Position numbers and translations under genes: made by a program. Under the pieces are notes generated by a model. The model saw only the letters and a program-made list of their open reading frames with translations, was not told the DNA's origin and did no database searches. Source: Blautia obeum ATCC 29174 (GTDB taxonomy: Bacteria; Bacillota; Clostridia; Lachnospirales; Lachnospiraceae). Taken from it: a stretch of DNA of 64,000 bases. The stretch is from assembly GCF_025147765.1 (NCBI RefSeq), contig NZ_CP102265.1:1923001-1987000 (forward strand), given 5' to 3'. Below, in pieces: positions 1 to 8,436 of the stretch. The first letter of the stretch is position 1, and each line of letters starts with the position of its first letter.

Positions 1-232
1 TGGCAAAATTCACAGAAAGTCCGTCAAATGGTCTGATTACCACATTAGGAATGTCCTTTGTTGCCTTTTCCAATATATTAACACGTTCTTCTACAGAAAA
101 CAACGGACTTTTTGCAGAATTCTGCAAAACACCGACTACAACTCTGTCAAAGGAGACGCTTGCACGTCGGATAACATCCAGATGACCATAGGTTGCCGGA
201 TCAAAACTTCCCGGATAGACTGCTGTTACCAT
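1..232 (-). CDS. coaD: Phosphopantetheine adenylyltransferase, C-terminus cut by window edge
   Basis: The first 77 residues are visible; the rest lies beyond position 1. The family transfers AMP from ATP to 4'-phosphopantetheine, giving dephospho-CoA, the penultimate step of coenzyme A synthesis in the cytosol. The N-terminus reads MVTAVYPGSFDPATYGHLD, which holds the nucleotidyltransferase signature with the T/HxGH-type element (YGHL, about residues 15-18). It sits 8 bases after rsmD, and rsmD-coaD adjacency is a common Firmicute pair, so the two are probably cotranscribed. Only a weak Shine-Dalgarno is seen (GTGAG), consistent with translation following rsmD. Identification is firm despite truncation. 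Confidence 0.93.
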   Translation of the reverse strand, partial: MVTAVYPGSFDPATYGHLDVIRRASVSFDRVVVGVLQNSAKSPLFSVEERVNILEKATKDIPNVVIRPFDGLSVNFA

Positions 233-240
233 AGGTATTC

Positions 241-795
241 TCACTTTCTTTTATGCAAAAATATATGTTTGTTTGTTTTGTATTCTTTGGAACGGGATAA
301 TTCATATCCTAATTCTTCCACATAAGAAAAATCCGTATGAAGATCGGCTTCTGTAACAATCAGGGTATCGGTATTTGCCAGAGAACTGTCTTTCAGATAT
401 TCGAGAACCTGACGCTCCAGATCTTTATTATATGGTGGATCCATAAAAATACAGTCAAAAGCCTCTTCACCTTCGAGAGAGCGAAGAGCCTGTAAAACAT
501 CCATGTTCAGCAGTTTACCATGTTCGGCAAGTTTTGTAAATGTAAGATTCTCCCTGATGCAGGCACATGCTTTGGGATTCTTTTCTACAAAAACAGCAGA
601 TTCTGCACCGCGGCTTAAAGCTTCGATTCCAATACCACCGCTGCCGCTGAACAGATCAAGAAAGCGGCAGTCCGGTATTTCAGGCTGCAGAATATTAAAA
701 AGTGTTTCTTTTATACGGTCCGTAGTAGGACGGGTTTCCATACCAGGTACAGTCTTGAGGGCAAGACGCCTGGCTTTTCCTGCTATTACTCTCAT
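241..795 (-). CDS. rsmD: 16S rRNA (guanine(966)-N2)-methyltransferase RsmD
   Basis: A 184-residue SAM-dependent methyltransferase that in this family modifies G966 of 16S rRNA in the small subunit. Visible are the glycine-rich SAM loop LDLFSGSGGIG (about residues 46-56) and the catalytic DPPY motif (about 119-122). A start six codons upstream is possible, but MRVIAGKARR is the usual family N-terminus, and that ATG overlaps the stop of mgsA as ATGA, a translational-coupling arrangement. It is followed at 8 bases by coaD. The length is normal for RsmD. Confidence 0.95.
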   Translation of the reverse strand: MRVIAGKARRLALKTVPGMETRPTTDRIKETLFNILQPEIPDCRFLDLFSGSGGIGIEALSRGAESAVFVEKNPKACACIRENLTFTKLAEHGKLLNMDVLQALRSLEGEEAFDCIFMDPPYNKDLERQVLEYLKDSSLANTDTLIVTEADLHTDFSYVEELGYELSRSKEYKTNKHIFLHKRK

Positions 796-1187
796 TTCAG
801 ATTTAATCTCCAATCCAGGTCACCACGTGCCAGTCCGAGAATCAGAAGTTCGGCTGTTGCAATGTTGGTGGCAACCGGTATGTTATACTGATCACAACGC
901 ATAACGATCGCTGTGATATCCGGTTCTTTCGGATCAATCATAACCGGATTATAAAAAAGGATAACCATATCAAGATCCTGACGCTCTACCATTTCCATGA
1001 ACTGTTTGTCTCCGCCAATGCTCCCTGCAAGAAATTTATGCACATGAAGGTTCGTGGCTTCTTCTATTCTTCGACCGGTAGTTCCTGTGGCATAGACCTC
1101 ATGTTTGGCGAGTATATTCTTGTAGGCGATACAGAAATCTTCTATAAGTACTTTTTTGCTGTTGTGTGCAATGATTCCTAAATTCAT
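792..1187 (-). CDS. mgsA: Methylglyoxal synthase homologue with altered active site
   Basis: 131 residues, aligning over its whole length with methylglyoxal synthase, which converts dihydroxyacetone phosphate to methylglyoxal and phosphate. The phosphate-binding ATGTTG (residues 33-38), GGDKQ (58-62, catalytic D60 equivalent to E. coli D71), EPD (D90 equivalent to D101) and PVATN elements are present. However, positions equivalent to E. coli D20, D91 and H98 are N9, N80 and K87. So fold membership is clear but activity is not. SD GGAGAG lies upstream and a good sigma-A promoter is found at 1254-1282. It is the first gene of an mgsA-rsmD-coaD run, with an ATGA overlap with rsmD. Confidence 0.8.
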   Translation of the reverse strand: MNLGIIAHNSKKVLIEDFCIAYKNILAKHEVYATGTTGRRIEEATNLHVHKFLAGSIGGDKQFMEMVERQDLDMVILFYNPVMIDPKEPDITAIVMRCDQYNIPVATNIATAELLILGLARGDLDWRLNLK

Positions 1188-1253
1188 CGTTCATCTCTCC
1201 ATTTTCACCAATACATTACTGGCTTTTTTGTTATAATACAGCTATTCTCATAT

Positions 1254-1282
1254 ATTATAACAAGTCAACAAAAAATTGGCAA
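1254..1282 (-). promoter_or_regulatory. Sigma-A promoter of mgsA-rsmD-coaD
   Basis: On the minus strand TTGCCA is followed after exactly 17 bases by TATAAT. It lies about 67 bases upstream of the mgsA start and downstream of the SASP terminator. Confidence 0.75.
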
Positions 1283-1381
1283 TTAATTATTGTAAACTTA
1301 TACAAAATTCATAGAAAATTAATATTTTATACAAGTTTACCCTATTTTTTAGAAAAAGTAAACCATTGTACGCAAAAAGAA

Positions 1382-1425
1382 ACAGTGTTGTTTCATAGCT
1401 GCATACAGTTATAAAACAACACTGT
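1382..1425 (-). terminator. Intrinsic terminator after the SASP gene
   Basis: Twelve-base inverted repeat ACAGTGTTGTTT / AAACAACACTGT with a 20-base loop. Read on the minus strand it is followed by TTCTTTTTG. It separates the spore protein gene from mgsA. Confidence 0.75.
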
Positions 1426-1474
1426 CTGTTCAGAGTCGGATCAGATTTCGCTCAGATCAGTTCTTGGAAATGAA

Positions 1475-1702
1475 TCAGTACTGTTCATTCTGAGAATTGC
1501 CGGACATCTGTCTTTCCTGCTGTTCAATCATTTTTTTGACCATATATCCGCCGACACTTCCGTTCTGTTTGGATGTCAGGTTTCCGTTGTAGCCATCGGT
1601 AAGCGGAACGCCCAGTTCATTTGCAACTTCGAATTTAAAACGATCCAGGGCTCCTTTGGCTTCAGGTACAACTGCTCTGTTAGAAGAACTGTTTTTTGTC
1701 AT
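1475..1702 (-). CDS. Alpha/beta-type small acid-soluble spore protein (SASP)
   Basis: 75 residues. The family coats spore DNA in the developing forespore, protecting it from UV and heat, and is degraded at germination. The diagnostic blocks are visible: FEVANELGV (about residues 24-32, including the GPR protease recognition region) and GYNGNLTSKQNGSVGGYMVK (about 37-56). A strong SD AAGGAGGA precedes the ATG. The gene is monocistronic by appearance, with a clear terminator after it. It marks the organism as a spore former. Forespore sigma-G control is expected from the family, but I could not fit a convincing sigma-G site upstream. Confidence 0.95.
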   Translation of the reverse strand: MTKNSSSNRAVVPEAKGALDRFKFEVANELGVPLTDGYNGNLTSKQNGSVGGYMVKKMIEQQERQMSGNSQNEQY

Positions 1703-1829
1703 GATAATTTCCTCCTTGGTTTTCGTTTAATTTGGATGTTACAGTGCTAGTATATGGAATGAAGCAAGAAATACACTGGAACATTCTGCACGAAATGGAA
1801 GAAACTAAAATAAATTTTTATATAGAAGG

Positions 1830-3233
1830 TCAGGCATCTTTTCCATCGCCTGTTGTAAAATACTCTTTTACAAGTTTTACAACTACACCGGACAGAAGGA
1901 ATACAGCAATAAGGTTTGGAATAGCCATCAGACCGTTGAAGGTTTCGGCAATATTCCATAAAAGTCCAAGATCTACAGTTGCGCCAAGAATTGCTACCAG
2001 AGAATACAGGACCATGAATGGTTTGGTTGTCCTGGAACTGCTGAAGAGGAATTCACAGCATCTTGCACCATAAAGTCCCCATCCGATGATCGTAGAAAAT
2101 GCAAAACAGCACATTGCTACAGCTGTGAAGACAGAAACCCAGCTTCCGTATGTAGAAGTAAATCCGAGAATAGTAAGCTCTGCTCCTGCTGCTGCGCCAT
2201 ATGAAACAGGAATTCCACTGCAAAGGATTACGAGTGCGGTAAGAGTACAGATGACGATGGTGTCTGTAAATACTTCAAAGATCCCAAAAAATCCCTGTTT
2301 GACAGGTTTACGTGTATCTGCGCAAGCATGTGCGATCGAACCGGTACCAAGACCTGCTTCATTAGAGAAGATACCTCGGGATACACCTTTTTTCATGCTC
2401 ATAAAGAAGCTTCCTACTGCTCCGCCTGTAACAGAAGCCGGGGTAAACGCTCCTTTAAAAATAGAAGAAAATACATATGGAATGCGGCTGAAATTAAGGA
2501 AAACAACGCCAAGAGCAAGAATGATATAAAACACAGCCATAAATGGAACCAGTTTTTCTGCTACCTGACCGATTCTTTTGATTCCACCCAGGAGCACAAG
2601 TGCTACAAGTGAAGCAATGATAATTCCCATGATCAGATTGGCAGTAGAGATGCTATCGGAGGAAATCAGATTGTAATTTATAAGTGCAGAATTAACAGCA
2701 GCTGTGATCGTATTAACCTGTGTAGCATTTCCGGTACCAAATACAGTCAGTACACCAAAAGCGGAAAAGAGGTATGCAAGCCAGTGCCAGTGTTTCTTCA
2801 GGCCATTTTTGATATAATACATTGGTCCACCGACAAGTTCACCGTTTTCGTTAGTTTCACGAAAGTGTACGGCCAGAGTTACTTCGGAAAATTTGGTACA
2901 CATGCCAAGGAGTGCAGAAATCCACATCCAGAATACAGCACCAGGACCTCCAATGGCAATGGCGCCTGCGACTCCGGCAATATTTCCGGTTCCGACTGTG
3001 GCTGCAAGTGCAGTACAGACAGCCTGAAAAGGTGTCATTCTTCCGTCAGATGCCTCACGTTTTCGGAGCATGCGGCCAACGGTTGTTTTCATAGCGTAAG
3101 GGAATTTCCTGATCTGAAGAAATCCTGTACGGATGCTGAGATAAAGGCCGACTCCGATAATACAGATCATAGCCGGAACACCCCAGATAAAATTGTTTAC
3201 TGTAGTGTTGATTGTTTCAATAACCGATAACAT
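1830..3233 (-). CDS. Alanine/glycine:cation symporter (AGCS family)
   Basis: 467-residue polytopic membrane protein of the sodium (or proton):alanine/glycine symporter family, which imports small neutral amino acids. Family hallmarks are visible: ALAATVGTGNIAGVAGAI (about residues 75-92), GGPMYYI, and SNEAGLGTGS (about 290-300), among roughly ten to eleven hydrophobic segments. Length is normal. It has its own candidate promoter (3309-3337) and seems to stand alone. The downstream 127 bases to the SASP gene contain no gene or obvious terminator. Whether alanine or glycine is the preferred substrate cannot be told. Confidence 0.92.
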   Translation of the reverse strand: MLSVIETINTTVNNFIWGVPAMICIIGVGLYLSIRTGFLQIRKFPYAMKTTVGRMLRKREASDGRMTPFQAVCTALAATVGTGNIAGVAGAIAIGGPGAVFWMWISALLGMCTKFSEVTLAVHFRETNENGELVGGPMYYIKNGLKKHWHWLAYLFSAFGVLTVFGTGNATQVNTITAAVNSALINYNLISSDSISTANLIMGIIIASLVALVLLGGIKRIGQVAEKLVPFMAVFYIILALGVVFLNFSRIPYVFSSIFKGAFTPASVTGGAVGSFFMSMKKGVSRGIFSNEAGLGTGSIAHACADTRKPVKQGFFGIFEVFTDTIVICTLTALVILCSGIPVSYGAAAGAELTILGFTSTYGSWVSVFTAVAMCCFAFSTIIGWGLYGARCCEFLFSSSRTTKPFMVLYSLVAILGATVDLGLLWNIAETFNGLMAIPNLIAVFLLSGVVVKLVKEYFTTGDGKDA

Positions 3234-3308
3234 TCATTTTGTTCCTCTCTATTTATTTTGGGTGCTTTGCAAAAACAAATGTCGTGCCAAAGCAGACAGA
3301 TTCTCCTT

Positions 3309-3337
3309 ATAATAACATGAAATTGAAAAAATGTACA
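3309..3337 (-). promoter_or_regulatory. Candidate promoter of the AGCS symporter gene
   Basis: TGTACA, 17 bases, TATTAT on the minus strand, about 75 bases upstream of the start codon. The -35 matches the consensus at four of six places. Confidence 0.5.
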
Positions 3338-3366
3338 GAAAATGATACAAAACGGTTGATTTGAAG

Positions 3367-3404
3367 AAAAAAACAGATGATCGTTTCGGATCATCTGTTT
3401 TTAT
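3367..3404 (-). terminator. Intrinsic terminator after the basic-tailed protein gene
   Basis: AAACAGATGATC / GATCATCTGTTT inverted repeat with a six-base loop and A/T runs on both sides. On the minus strand the stem runs into TTTTTTTCTT. It sits 18 bases after the stop of the preceding gene. Confidence 0.85.
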
Positions 3405-3421
3405 ATGTTTGCAAAATAAGA

Positions 3422-3793
3422 TTATAATTCGATAAATCCTGTAATGTCACCGTTGATCACATAATGTGCACCATTATCTTCTGGTTTGATATATATTTTC
3501 AGATCAACAAGTTCGGATTCTTTTTTGCCCATTTCTTCCGTCCAGACCTTTTTGATGTTTTCTATGATGTCTCTTTCATAGACTTCTTTTCCAAGCCACT
3601 GTACATATACTTCTGTATTTAAAGAAACAGTTTTTCTGGAAGATGTTTTTCTGACAGCGGTCTTTTTAACTGTTGCAGCTTTTTCTGTTACTTTTTTTGT
3701 TACTGTTTTTTTTGCAGGAGCCTCTTTTTCGGTAGCCGGTTTTGCAGTAGATGTCTTGAGTTCTGCTTTTTTTGTAATTGTTCTTGTAGCCAT
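3422..3793 (-). CDS. DUF6465-like protein with Lys/Ala/Thr-rich N-terminal tail
   Basis: 123 residues from MATRTITKK; an upstream in-frame Met exists, but SD GGAGG lies just before this ATG. Residues 1 to about 55 are almost wholly K, A, T, S, V and E in KKT/KKV-type repeats, resembling histone H1-like or ribosomal tails. The C-terminal 65 residues form a compact domain (TEVYVQWLGKEVYERDI, then DLKIYIKPED and YVINGDITG) that I recognise as the DUF6465 type found in Lachnospiraceae. The tail suggests nucleic acid or polyanion binding, which is inference. No function is known to me. It lies 101 bases after recG on the same strand and is followed by a strong terminator. Confidence 0.65.
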   Translation of the reverse strand: MATRTITKKAELKTSTAKPATEKEAPAKKTVTKKVTEKAATVKKTAVRKTSSRKTVSLNTEVYVQWLGKEVYERDIIENIKKVWTEEMGKKESELVDLKIYIKPEDNGAHYVINGDITGFIEL

Positions 3794-3894
3794 AATAGCC
3801 TCCTCACAAGGTAGATATAATTGATACGGTACTAGGATACTACGTTTTTTCACAATTTGCAATGGCTTTTCTGGCTATGCTCATGGAGCCAGAA

Positions 3895-5946
3895 TCAAAG
3901 TCCCAGACCGTCGGAGGCGTTTTCCTGGCGCTTCAAAAGATAATGTTTAAGTGCCCGATGCTGTTCGAGTGAAAGATCAGGATCAAGAGACAAAATCTCA
4001 GCAGCAGCTTCACTTGCCGATTTCAGGATTGCAGAATCGTTGTAGATATCTCCGATTCTGAATTCCATATCGCCGCTCTGGCGAATGCCAAAGAGATCAC
4101 CAGGTCCACGCAGCTTCAGATCTTCTCCTGCGATATAGAAACCGTCATTTGATTTATTTAGAATATCCAGTCGTTTTGAGGTGGTTTCTTCATCAGAACC
4201 CTGTATAAAAATACAGTAGGACTGATATTCTCCTCTTCCAACACGCCCACGAAGCTGATGGAGCTGAGCCAGACCAAAGCGTTCGGCATTTTCAACCATC
4301 ATGACAGTTGCGTTCGGAACATTGACACCAACTTCAACTACCGTAGTGGATACAAGAACTTGAATTTCATTTGCGGCAAACTTTTCCATGATCTCATTTT
4401 TTTCTTTTGGTTTCATTTTTCCATGAAGGAAAGATACATTGATATCCGAAGGAAAGATTCCTTTTAATTTTCTGGTGTAATCCAGTACATTTTCAGCATC
4501 CAGTCCCTCGCTCTCTTCCACCATTGGGCAAATGATATATGCCTGTCTGCCTTCCCGTACCTGACGTTGGATAAAGGCATATGCTTTGGGGCGATAGGAA
4601 GTATTGACTACACAGTTTTTGATAGGAAGTCTTTTGGCTGGTAATTCATCGATGATGGAAATATCCAAGTCGCCGTATAGGATGATCGCCAATGTACGTG
4701 GAATTGGTGTGGCACTCATAACAAGAATGTTTGGTGGATTTCCGCGGGTTGTGAGAGCTTCTCTTTGTTTGACACCGAAACGATGCTGTTCATCGGTTAC
4801 AACCAAAGCAAGATCATGATATTCAACTTTTTCCTGAATCAGTGCATGGGTACCAATAATGATCTGAGCCTCTCCTGAAGCAATATGCTGGTAAATTTCT
4901 CTTTTTTCTCTGGCAGTATTGGAACCTGTCAGCAATACAACATGGAAATTCAGTCCTTGTTCCTCCTGTAATCTGAGAAAGCCATCGTAATGTTGTCTGG
5001 CAAGTACTTCTGTCGGTGCCATGAGTGCTGCCTGATAACCATTTTCACAGGCCAGTATCATGGCAAGAAAAGCGATGATTGTTTTGCCACTTCCTACATC
5101 TCCCTGAACCAGGCGGGACATTAAAGCCTGTCCGGACATATCACGTTCGATTTCATGCCAGGTGTTTAGCTGAGCACCTGTCAGAGAATATGGAAGATTT
5201 TCTATGATCTGTTCGGTAGTCCATGTTTTATTGATTGGAAAATAATTAGGTGTTTCCTCACTTTTCTCTTTCAACATTTGGACAGAAAGAATGAACAGCA
5301 GAAATTCATCAAAAACAAGACGTTTTCGTGATAAAAGAAGCTCCTCCATATTTCCTGGAAAATGGATGGTGCGCAAAGCATAGTTGATGTCTGCAAGCTG
5401 ATAACGTTCCCGTATTTCTTCAGGTAGAAATTCACTGTACATTGGAAGATTTTTCAGGAGCTGGTGAATCATTTTAGTAACAGTTTTGTTAGACAGACCA
5501 CCGGTCAGCCCGTACACAGGTTGTAAACTGTGCAGTATTTCTCCATAAGCGGCAGGAGTAAAAACCTCCGGGTGTTCCATTTCAAGGTGGGACTGCTTTC
5601 GTACGATTCGTCCACGGAAGACAAACTGACTGTCTCGCTTCAACACAGTTCGAAGATATGGCATATTGAACCATATGACTGAAAGTTTGCCAGAGGAATC
5701 ATTTATGGATGCAGTAATGATCTGCCTGCCTTTTGCAGAAGTAACGTAAACGCCGGAACATACCGCAGCGGAGACGGCTTTTACCGTCCCCTCTTCCAAA
5801 TCTGCGATATCTACCGGCGCTTCAAATGCGTCATAATTTCTTGGATAATAGTGAAGGAGATCGTCTGTATCATAGATGCCAAGTTTAAAAAAAAGTTTTT
5901 CTGTTTTATCTCCAACACCCTTTAATGTTCGTAAACTGTCACCCAT
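3895..5946 (-). CDS. recG: ATP-dependent DNA helicase RecG
   Basis: 683 residues, full length for RecG, the helicase that remodels stalled forks and branches Holliday junctions. An N-terminal wedge/OB region (about residues 1-240) is followed by superfamily 2 motifs: Walker A GDVGSGKT (282-289), DEQH box (385-388), SATPIPRT (411-418), and a C-terminal helicase half with QLRGRVGRG. The start MGDSLRTLKGVGDKT matches the family. The stop of fakA is 4 bases upstream, so the order Asp23-fakA-recG is one operon, as in Bacillus (yloU-yloV-recG). Confidence 0.97.
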   Translation of the reverse strand: MGDSLRTLKGVGDKTEKLFFKLGIYDTDDLLHYYPRNYDAFEAPVDIADLEEGTVKAVSAAVCSGVYVTSAKGRQIITASINDSSGKLSVIWFNMPYLRTVLKRDSQFVFRGRIVRKQSHLEMEHPEVFTPAAYGEILHSLQPVYGLTGGLSNKTVTKMIHQLLKNLPMYSEFLPEEIRERYQLADINYALRTIHFPGNMEELLLSRKRLVFDEFLLFILSVQMLKEKSEETPNYFPINKTWTTEQIIENLPYSLTGAQLNTWHEIERDMSGQALMSRLVQGDVGSGKTIIAFLAMILACENGYQAALMAPTEVLARQHYDGFLRLQEEQGLNFHVVLLTGSNTAREKREIYQHIASGEAQIIIGTHALIQEKVEYHDLALVVTDEQHRFGVKQREALTTRGNPPNILVMSATPIPRTLAIILYGDLDISIIDELPAKRLPIKNCVVNTSYRPKAYAFIQRQVREGRQAYIICPMVEESEGLDAENVLDYTRKLKGIFPSDINVSFLHGKMKPKEKNEIMEKFAANEIQVLVSTTVVEVGVNVPNATVMMVENAERFGLAQLHQLRGRVGRGEYQSYCIFIQGSDEETTSKRLDILNKSNDGFYIAGEDLKLRGPGDLFGIRQSGDMEFRIGDIYNDSAILKSASEAAAEILSLDPDLSLEQHRALKHYLLKRQENASDGLGL

Positions 5947-5950
5947 TGGT

Positions 5951-7618
5951 TTATTCTACAGATATAATATAGTAGTAAATCGGCTGACCACCGTTATTTA
6001 CTTCTACTTCACAGTCTGGATATTTTTCTTCCAATACTGCAGCAAGAGCTTCTGCTTTTTCTTCAGAAGTATCACAACCATAATAAATACTGATTACTTC
6101 TGCATCATCAGTCATCATGGCATTTACGGTTGCAACAGCAACATTTTCTTTGCCGCTGCCTACTGCAAGAATACCCTTGTCACCAATACCCATAATGTCA
6201 CCTTCGTGTATTTCCTTATCTTCTATGCGGGTATCACGCACTGCATAGGTGATCTGACCAGTGTGTACGCGGGAAATGGCATCTATCATTTCAGCTGTGT
6301 TTTCTTCAGCTGTTTTTTCTGGGACAAAGCTGATCAGTGCGGTCACACCCTGTGGAATTGTCTTGGTAGGGATGACGATGATCTCTTTATCTTCGGTAAG
6401 ATCGCGAGCCTGATTAGCAGCGAGAATGATATTTTTATTATTCGGAAGGATATAGATCGTTTTTGCATTGACTTTGTCAATTGCATTTAACATATCCTCT
6501 GTACTTGGGTTCATTGTCTGACCGCCTTCAATCAGGTAATCAACTCCAAGTTCTCTGAAAATATCTGTAAGACCGGCGCCGGCAGATACAGCGATGAAAC
6601 CGGTTTCTTTTGGAGGAGTCTGCTGTTTTTCTTCCTCTGCCTGCTGTTTGGCAAGTTTCTCTGCATCTTTAATCAGTTTTTCCTGATGCTCTTCACGCAT
6701 GTTATCAATTTTCATACGAGAAAGAGAACCATATGTTAAAGCACGTTCGATTGCCTGTCCCGGATGGTTTGTGTGTACATGGACTTTGACAATTTCATCA
6801 TCTGCAACAAGAACGATAGAATCACCGATAGAAGTAAGAAATTCCTTGAAAGAATGCTCTTCTTCAATTGGCATTGGCTTATTCAGAAGAATGATGAATT
6901 CTGTACAATATCCGAATTTGATATCTGCTTCTGCCTGTGGAGAAATCTTAGTTACTGCAGCACCTGCAGGTTTCTCGAATTCAGAGTAATCAACTTCTTT
7001 GCCGAGAAAGCCGTCAATTGCACCACGCAGTATTTCAAGGAGTCCCTGTCCACCTGAATCAACGACACCAGCTTCTTTTAATACCGGAAGCATTTCCGGT
7101 GTGCGGGAAAGAGTATATTCTGCATGTTCAAATATTTCTTTGAAAAAAGGTTCCAGTTCTTCTGCTTCCGGAGCAATTTCTGCAGCTTTGAGAGAGGCTT
7201 CTTTTGCTACAGTAAGGATGGTTCCTTCTTTTGGTTTCATAACAGCTTTGTATGCTGTTTCTACTGCACGTTCCATGGCAGCAGCGATTGTAATGGCATC
7301 CAGTTCGTTGGATTTTCTGACTCCCCTGGTGAATCCGCGAAGTAACTGGGAAAGAATTACACCAGAGTTTCCACGGGCACCACGAAGAGAACCGGAAGAA
7401 ATGGCTTTTGCCAGCGTTTCCATATCCGGCTCTGTCAGCGCACTTACTTCTGCAGCTGCAGACATGATCGTCATAGTCATATTTGTACCTGTATCTCCAT
7501 CTGGAACAGGAAATACATTTAATTCATTGATCCATTCTTTTTTTGCTTCCAGGTTCTTGGCGCCGGCCAGAAACATTCTGGAAAGTACTTTGGCATCTAT
7601 GGTCTTTATGTTCACCAC
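5951..7618 (-). CDS. fakA: DAK2-domain protein, fatty acid kinase subunit FakA/YloV
   Basis: 555 residues. In characterised species FakA supplies the ATP-binding kinase activity that phosphorylates fatty acids presented by a FakB lipid-binding partner, feeding exogenous fatty acids to phospholipid synthesis. The DAK2 nucleotide site FPVPDGDTGTNM (about residues 36-47) and GSLRGARGNSGVILSQ (about 76-91) are clear, followed by the middle and C-terminal domains (IYILPNNKN and GCDTSEEKAE regions) typical of YloV. No fakB is in this window. It is 18 bases downstream of the Asp23 gene and 4 bases upstream of recG. Confidence 0.93.
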   Translation of the reverse strand: MVNIKTIDAKVLSRMFLAGAKNLEAKKEWINELNVFPVPDGDTGTNMTMTIMSAAAEVSALTEPDMETLAKAISSGSLRGARGNSGVILSQLLRGFTRGVRKSNELDAITIAAAMERAVETAYKAVMKPKEGTILTVAKEASLKAAEIAPEAEELEPFFKEIFEHAEYTLSRTPEMLPVLKEAGVVDSGGQGLLEILRGAIDGFLGKEVDYSEFEKPAGAAVTKISPQAEADIKFGYCTEFIILLNKPMPIEEEHSFKEFLTSIGDSIVLVADDEIVKVHVHTNHPGQAIERALTYGSLSRMKIDNMREEHQEKLIKDAEKLAKQQAEEEKQQTPPKETGFIAVSAGAGLTDIFRELGVDYLIEGGQTMNPSTEDMLNAIDKVNAKTIYILPNNKNIILAANQARDLTEDKEIIVIPTKTIPQGVTALISFVPEKTAEENTAEMIDAISRVHTGQITYAVRDTRIEDKEIHEGDIMGIGDKGILAVGSGKENVAVATVNAMMTDDAEVISIYYGCDTSEEKAEALAAVLEEKYPDCEVEVNNGGQPIYYYIISVE

Positions 7619-7636
7619 AAGTTCCTCCTCTGATTA

Positions 7637-7996
7637 TTAATCGATGGCGCGTACGCCTTCCACATAGATGTTGATCTTTTCGATTTCCATACCGGTGAAA
7701 TCTTCAACTTTATATTTTACATTGCTGACAAGGTTATCTGCAATTGTACTGATGTTAACTCCATAGGCAACAATTACATGAAAATTCAGGCGGATCCTGT
7801 TGTCTTCAGTGATTGTTACGCTGATGCCGTGTTTCAGGCTGTCTTTGCGAAGAAGTTTTACCAGTCCGTCCTTCATACTGACAGCTGCCATTCCAACAAT
7901 ACCGAAACATTCTACAGCAACACTTCCTGCATAGGTAGCAATTACGTCTGTATCAATGACGATTTGTCCTAATCCGGAATCTATACGTCCATTCAT
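7637..7996 (-). CDS. Asp23/Gls24 family envelope protein (YloU-like)
   Basis: 119 residues of the Asp23/Gls24 family, small soluble proteins tied to envelope stress in other Firmicutes; the molecular role is poorly known. Seen are the opening GQIVIDTDVIATYAGSVAVE, the central GIVGMA, and the closing SNVKYKVEDFTGMEIEKINI with VEGV. A good SD TTGGAGGT precedes the ATG. A probable promoter has -10 TATAAT at 8028-8033 with a weak -35 (TTCCTT) at 8051-8056. It is transcribed divergently from rpmB and leads the fakA-recG operon. Confidence 0.92.
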   Translation of the reverse strand: MNGRIDSGLGQIVIDTDVIATYAGSVAVECFGIVGMAAVSMKDGLVKLLRKDSLKHGISVTITEDNRIRLNFHVIVAYGVNISTIADNLVSNVKYKVEDFTGMEIEKINIYVEGVRAID

Positions 7997-8085
7997 ATAG
8001 GTACCTCCAATTTTTTAGTATGCATGTATTATAACCTTTTTTTTACGAAAAAGGAATATTATTTTTAGAATTTCTGTTTTTTTAC

Positions 8086-8114
8086 TTGCAAAAGGCAAAT
8101 TCATCTGTTAAAAT
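8086..8114 (+). promoter_or_regulatory. Sigma-A promoter of rpmB
   Basis: TTGCAA, 17 bases, TAAAAT on the plus strand, ending about 38 bases before the rpmB start. It is divergent from the Asp23 promoter. Confidence 0.72.
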
Positions 8115-8151
8115 AAGACCTGTTGAAAAAAAGCGTCAAGGAGGTGCTATC

Positions 8152-8340
8152 ATGGCTAAATGCGCAGTTTGTGAAAAAGGTGCTTATTTCGGAAATAATG
8201 TAAGTCATTCACATAGAAGATCTAATAAAATGTGGAAATCTAACGTGAAATCCGTTAGAGTTAAAACCGCTGCTGGCGGTGCACAGAAGATGTATGTATG
8301 TACTTCTTGTCTGAGATCCGGAAAAGTAGAAAGAGCATAA
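8152..8340 (+). CDS. rpmB: 50S ribosomal protein L28
   Basis: 62 residues, MAKCAVCEKGAYFGNNVSHS through CTSCLRSGKVERA. It is a large-subunit ribosomal protein. Two CxxC pairs (C4/C7 and the C-terminal CTSC) mark the zinc-binding version of L28. The AAGGAGG SD sits before this ATG; an in-frame Met further upstream overlaps the promoter and was set aside. It is monocistronic, flanked by its own promoter and terminator. Divergence from the yloU-type gene is the same as in Bacillus. Confidence 0.97.
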   Translation: MAKCAVCEKGAYFGNNVSHSHRRSNKMWKSNVKSVRVKTAAGGAQKMYVCTSCLRSGKVERA

Positions 8341-8369
8341 TCATTTCATTAAAATGAACGAATAAGAAG

Positions 8370-8398
8370 AGGCACGGGATGTATCCCGTGCCTTTGTT
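8370..8398 (+). terminator. Intrinsic terminator of rpmB
   Basis: AGGCACGGGA-TGTA-TCCCGTGCCT, a ten-base GC-rich stem with tetraloop, followed by TTGTTCGTGTT. Confidence 0.88.
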
Positions 8399-8436
8399 CG
8401 TGTTATAATCACTTCTGCTGCTTGTTGTCAATAATA

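Noticed and set aside
2086..2529. Plus-strand frames inside the AGCS symporter gene
   Set aside because: Shadows of a membrane protein gene with no start signals or domains.
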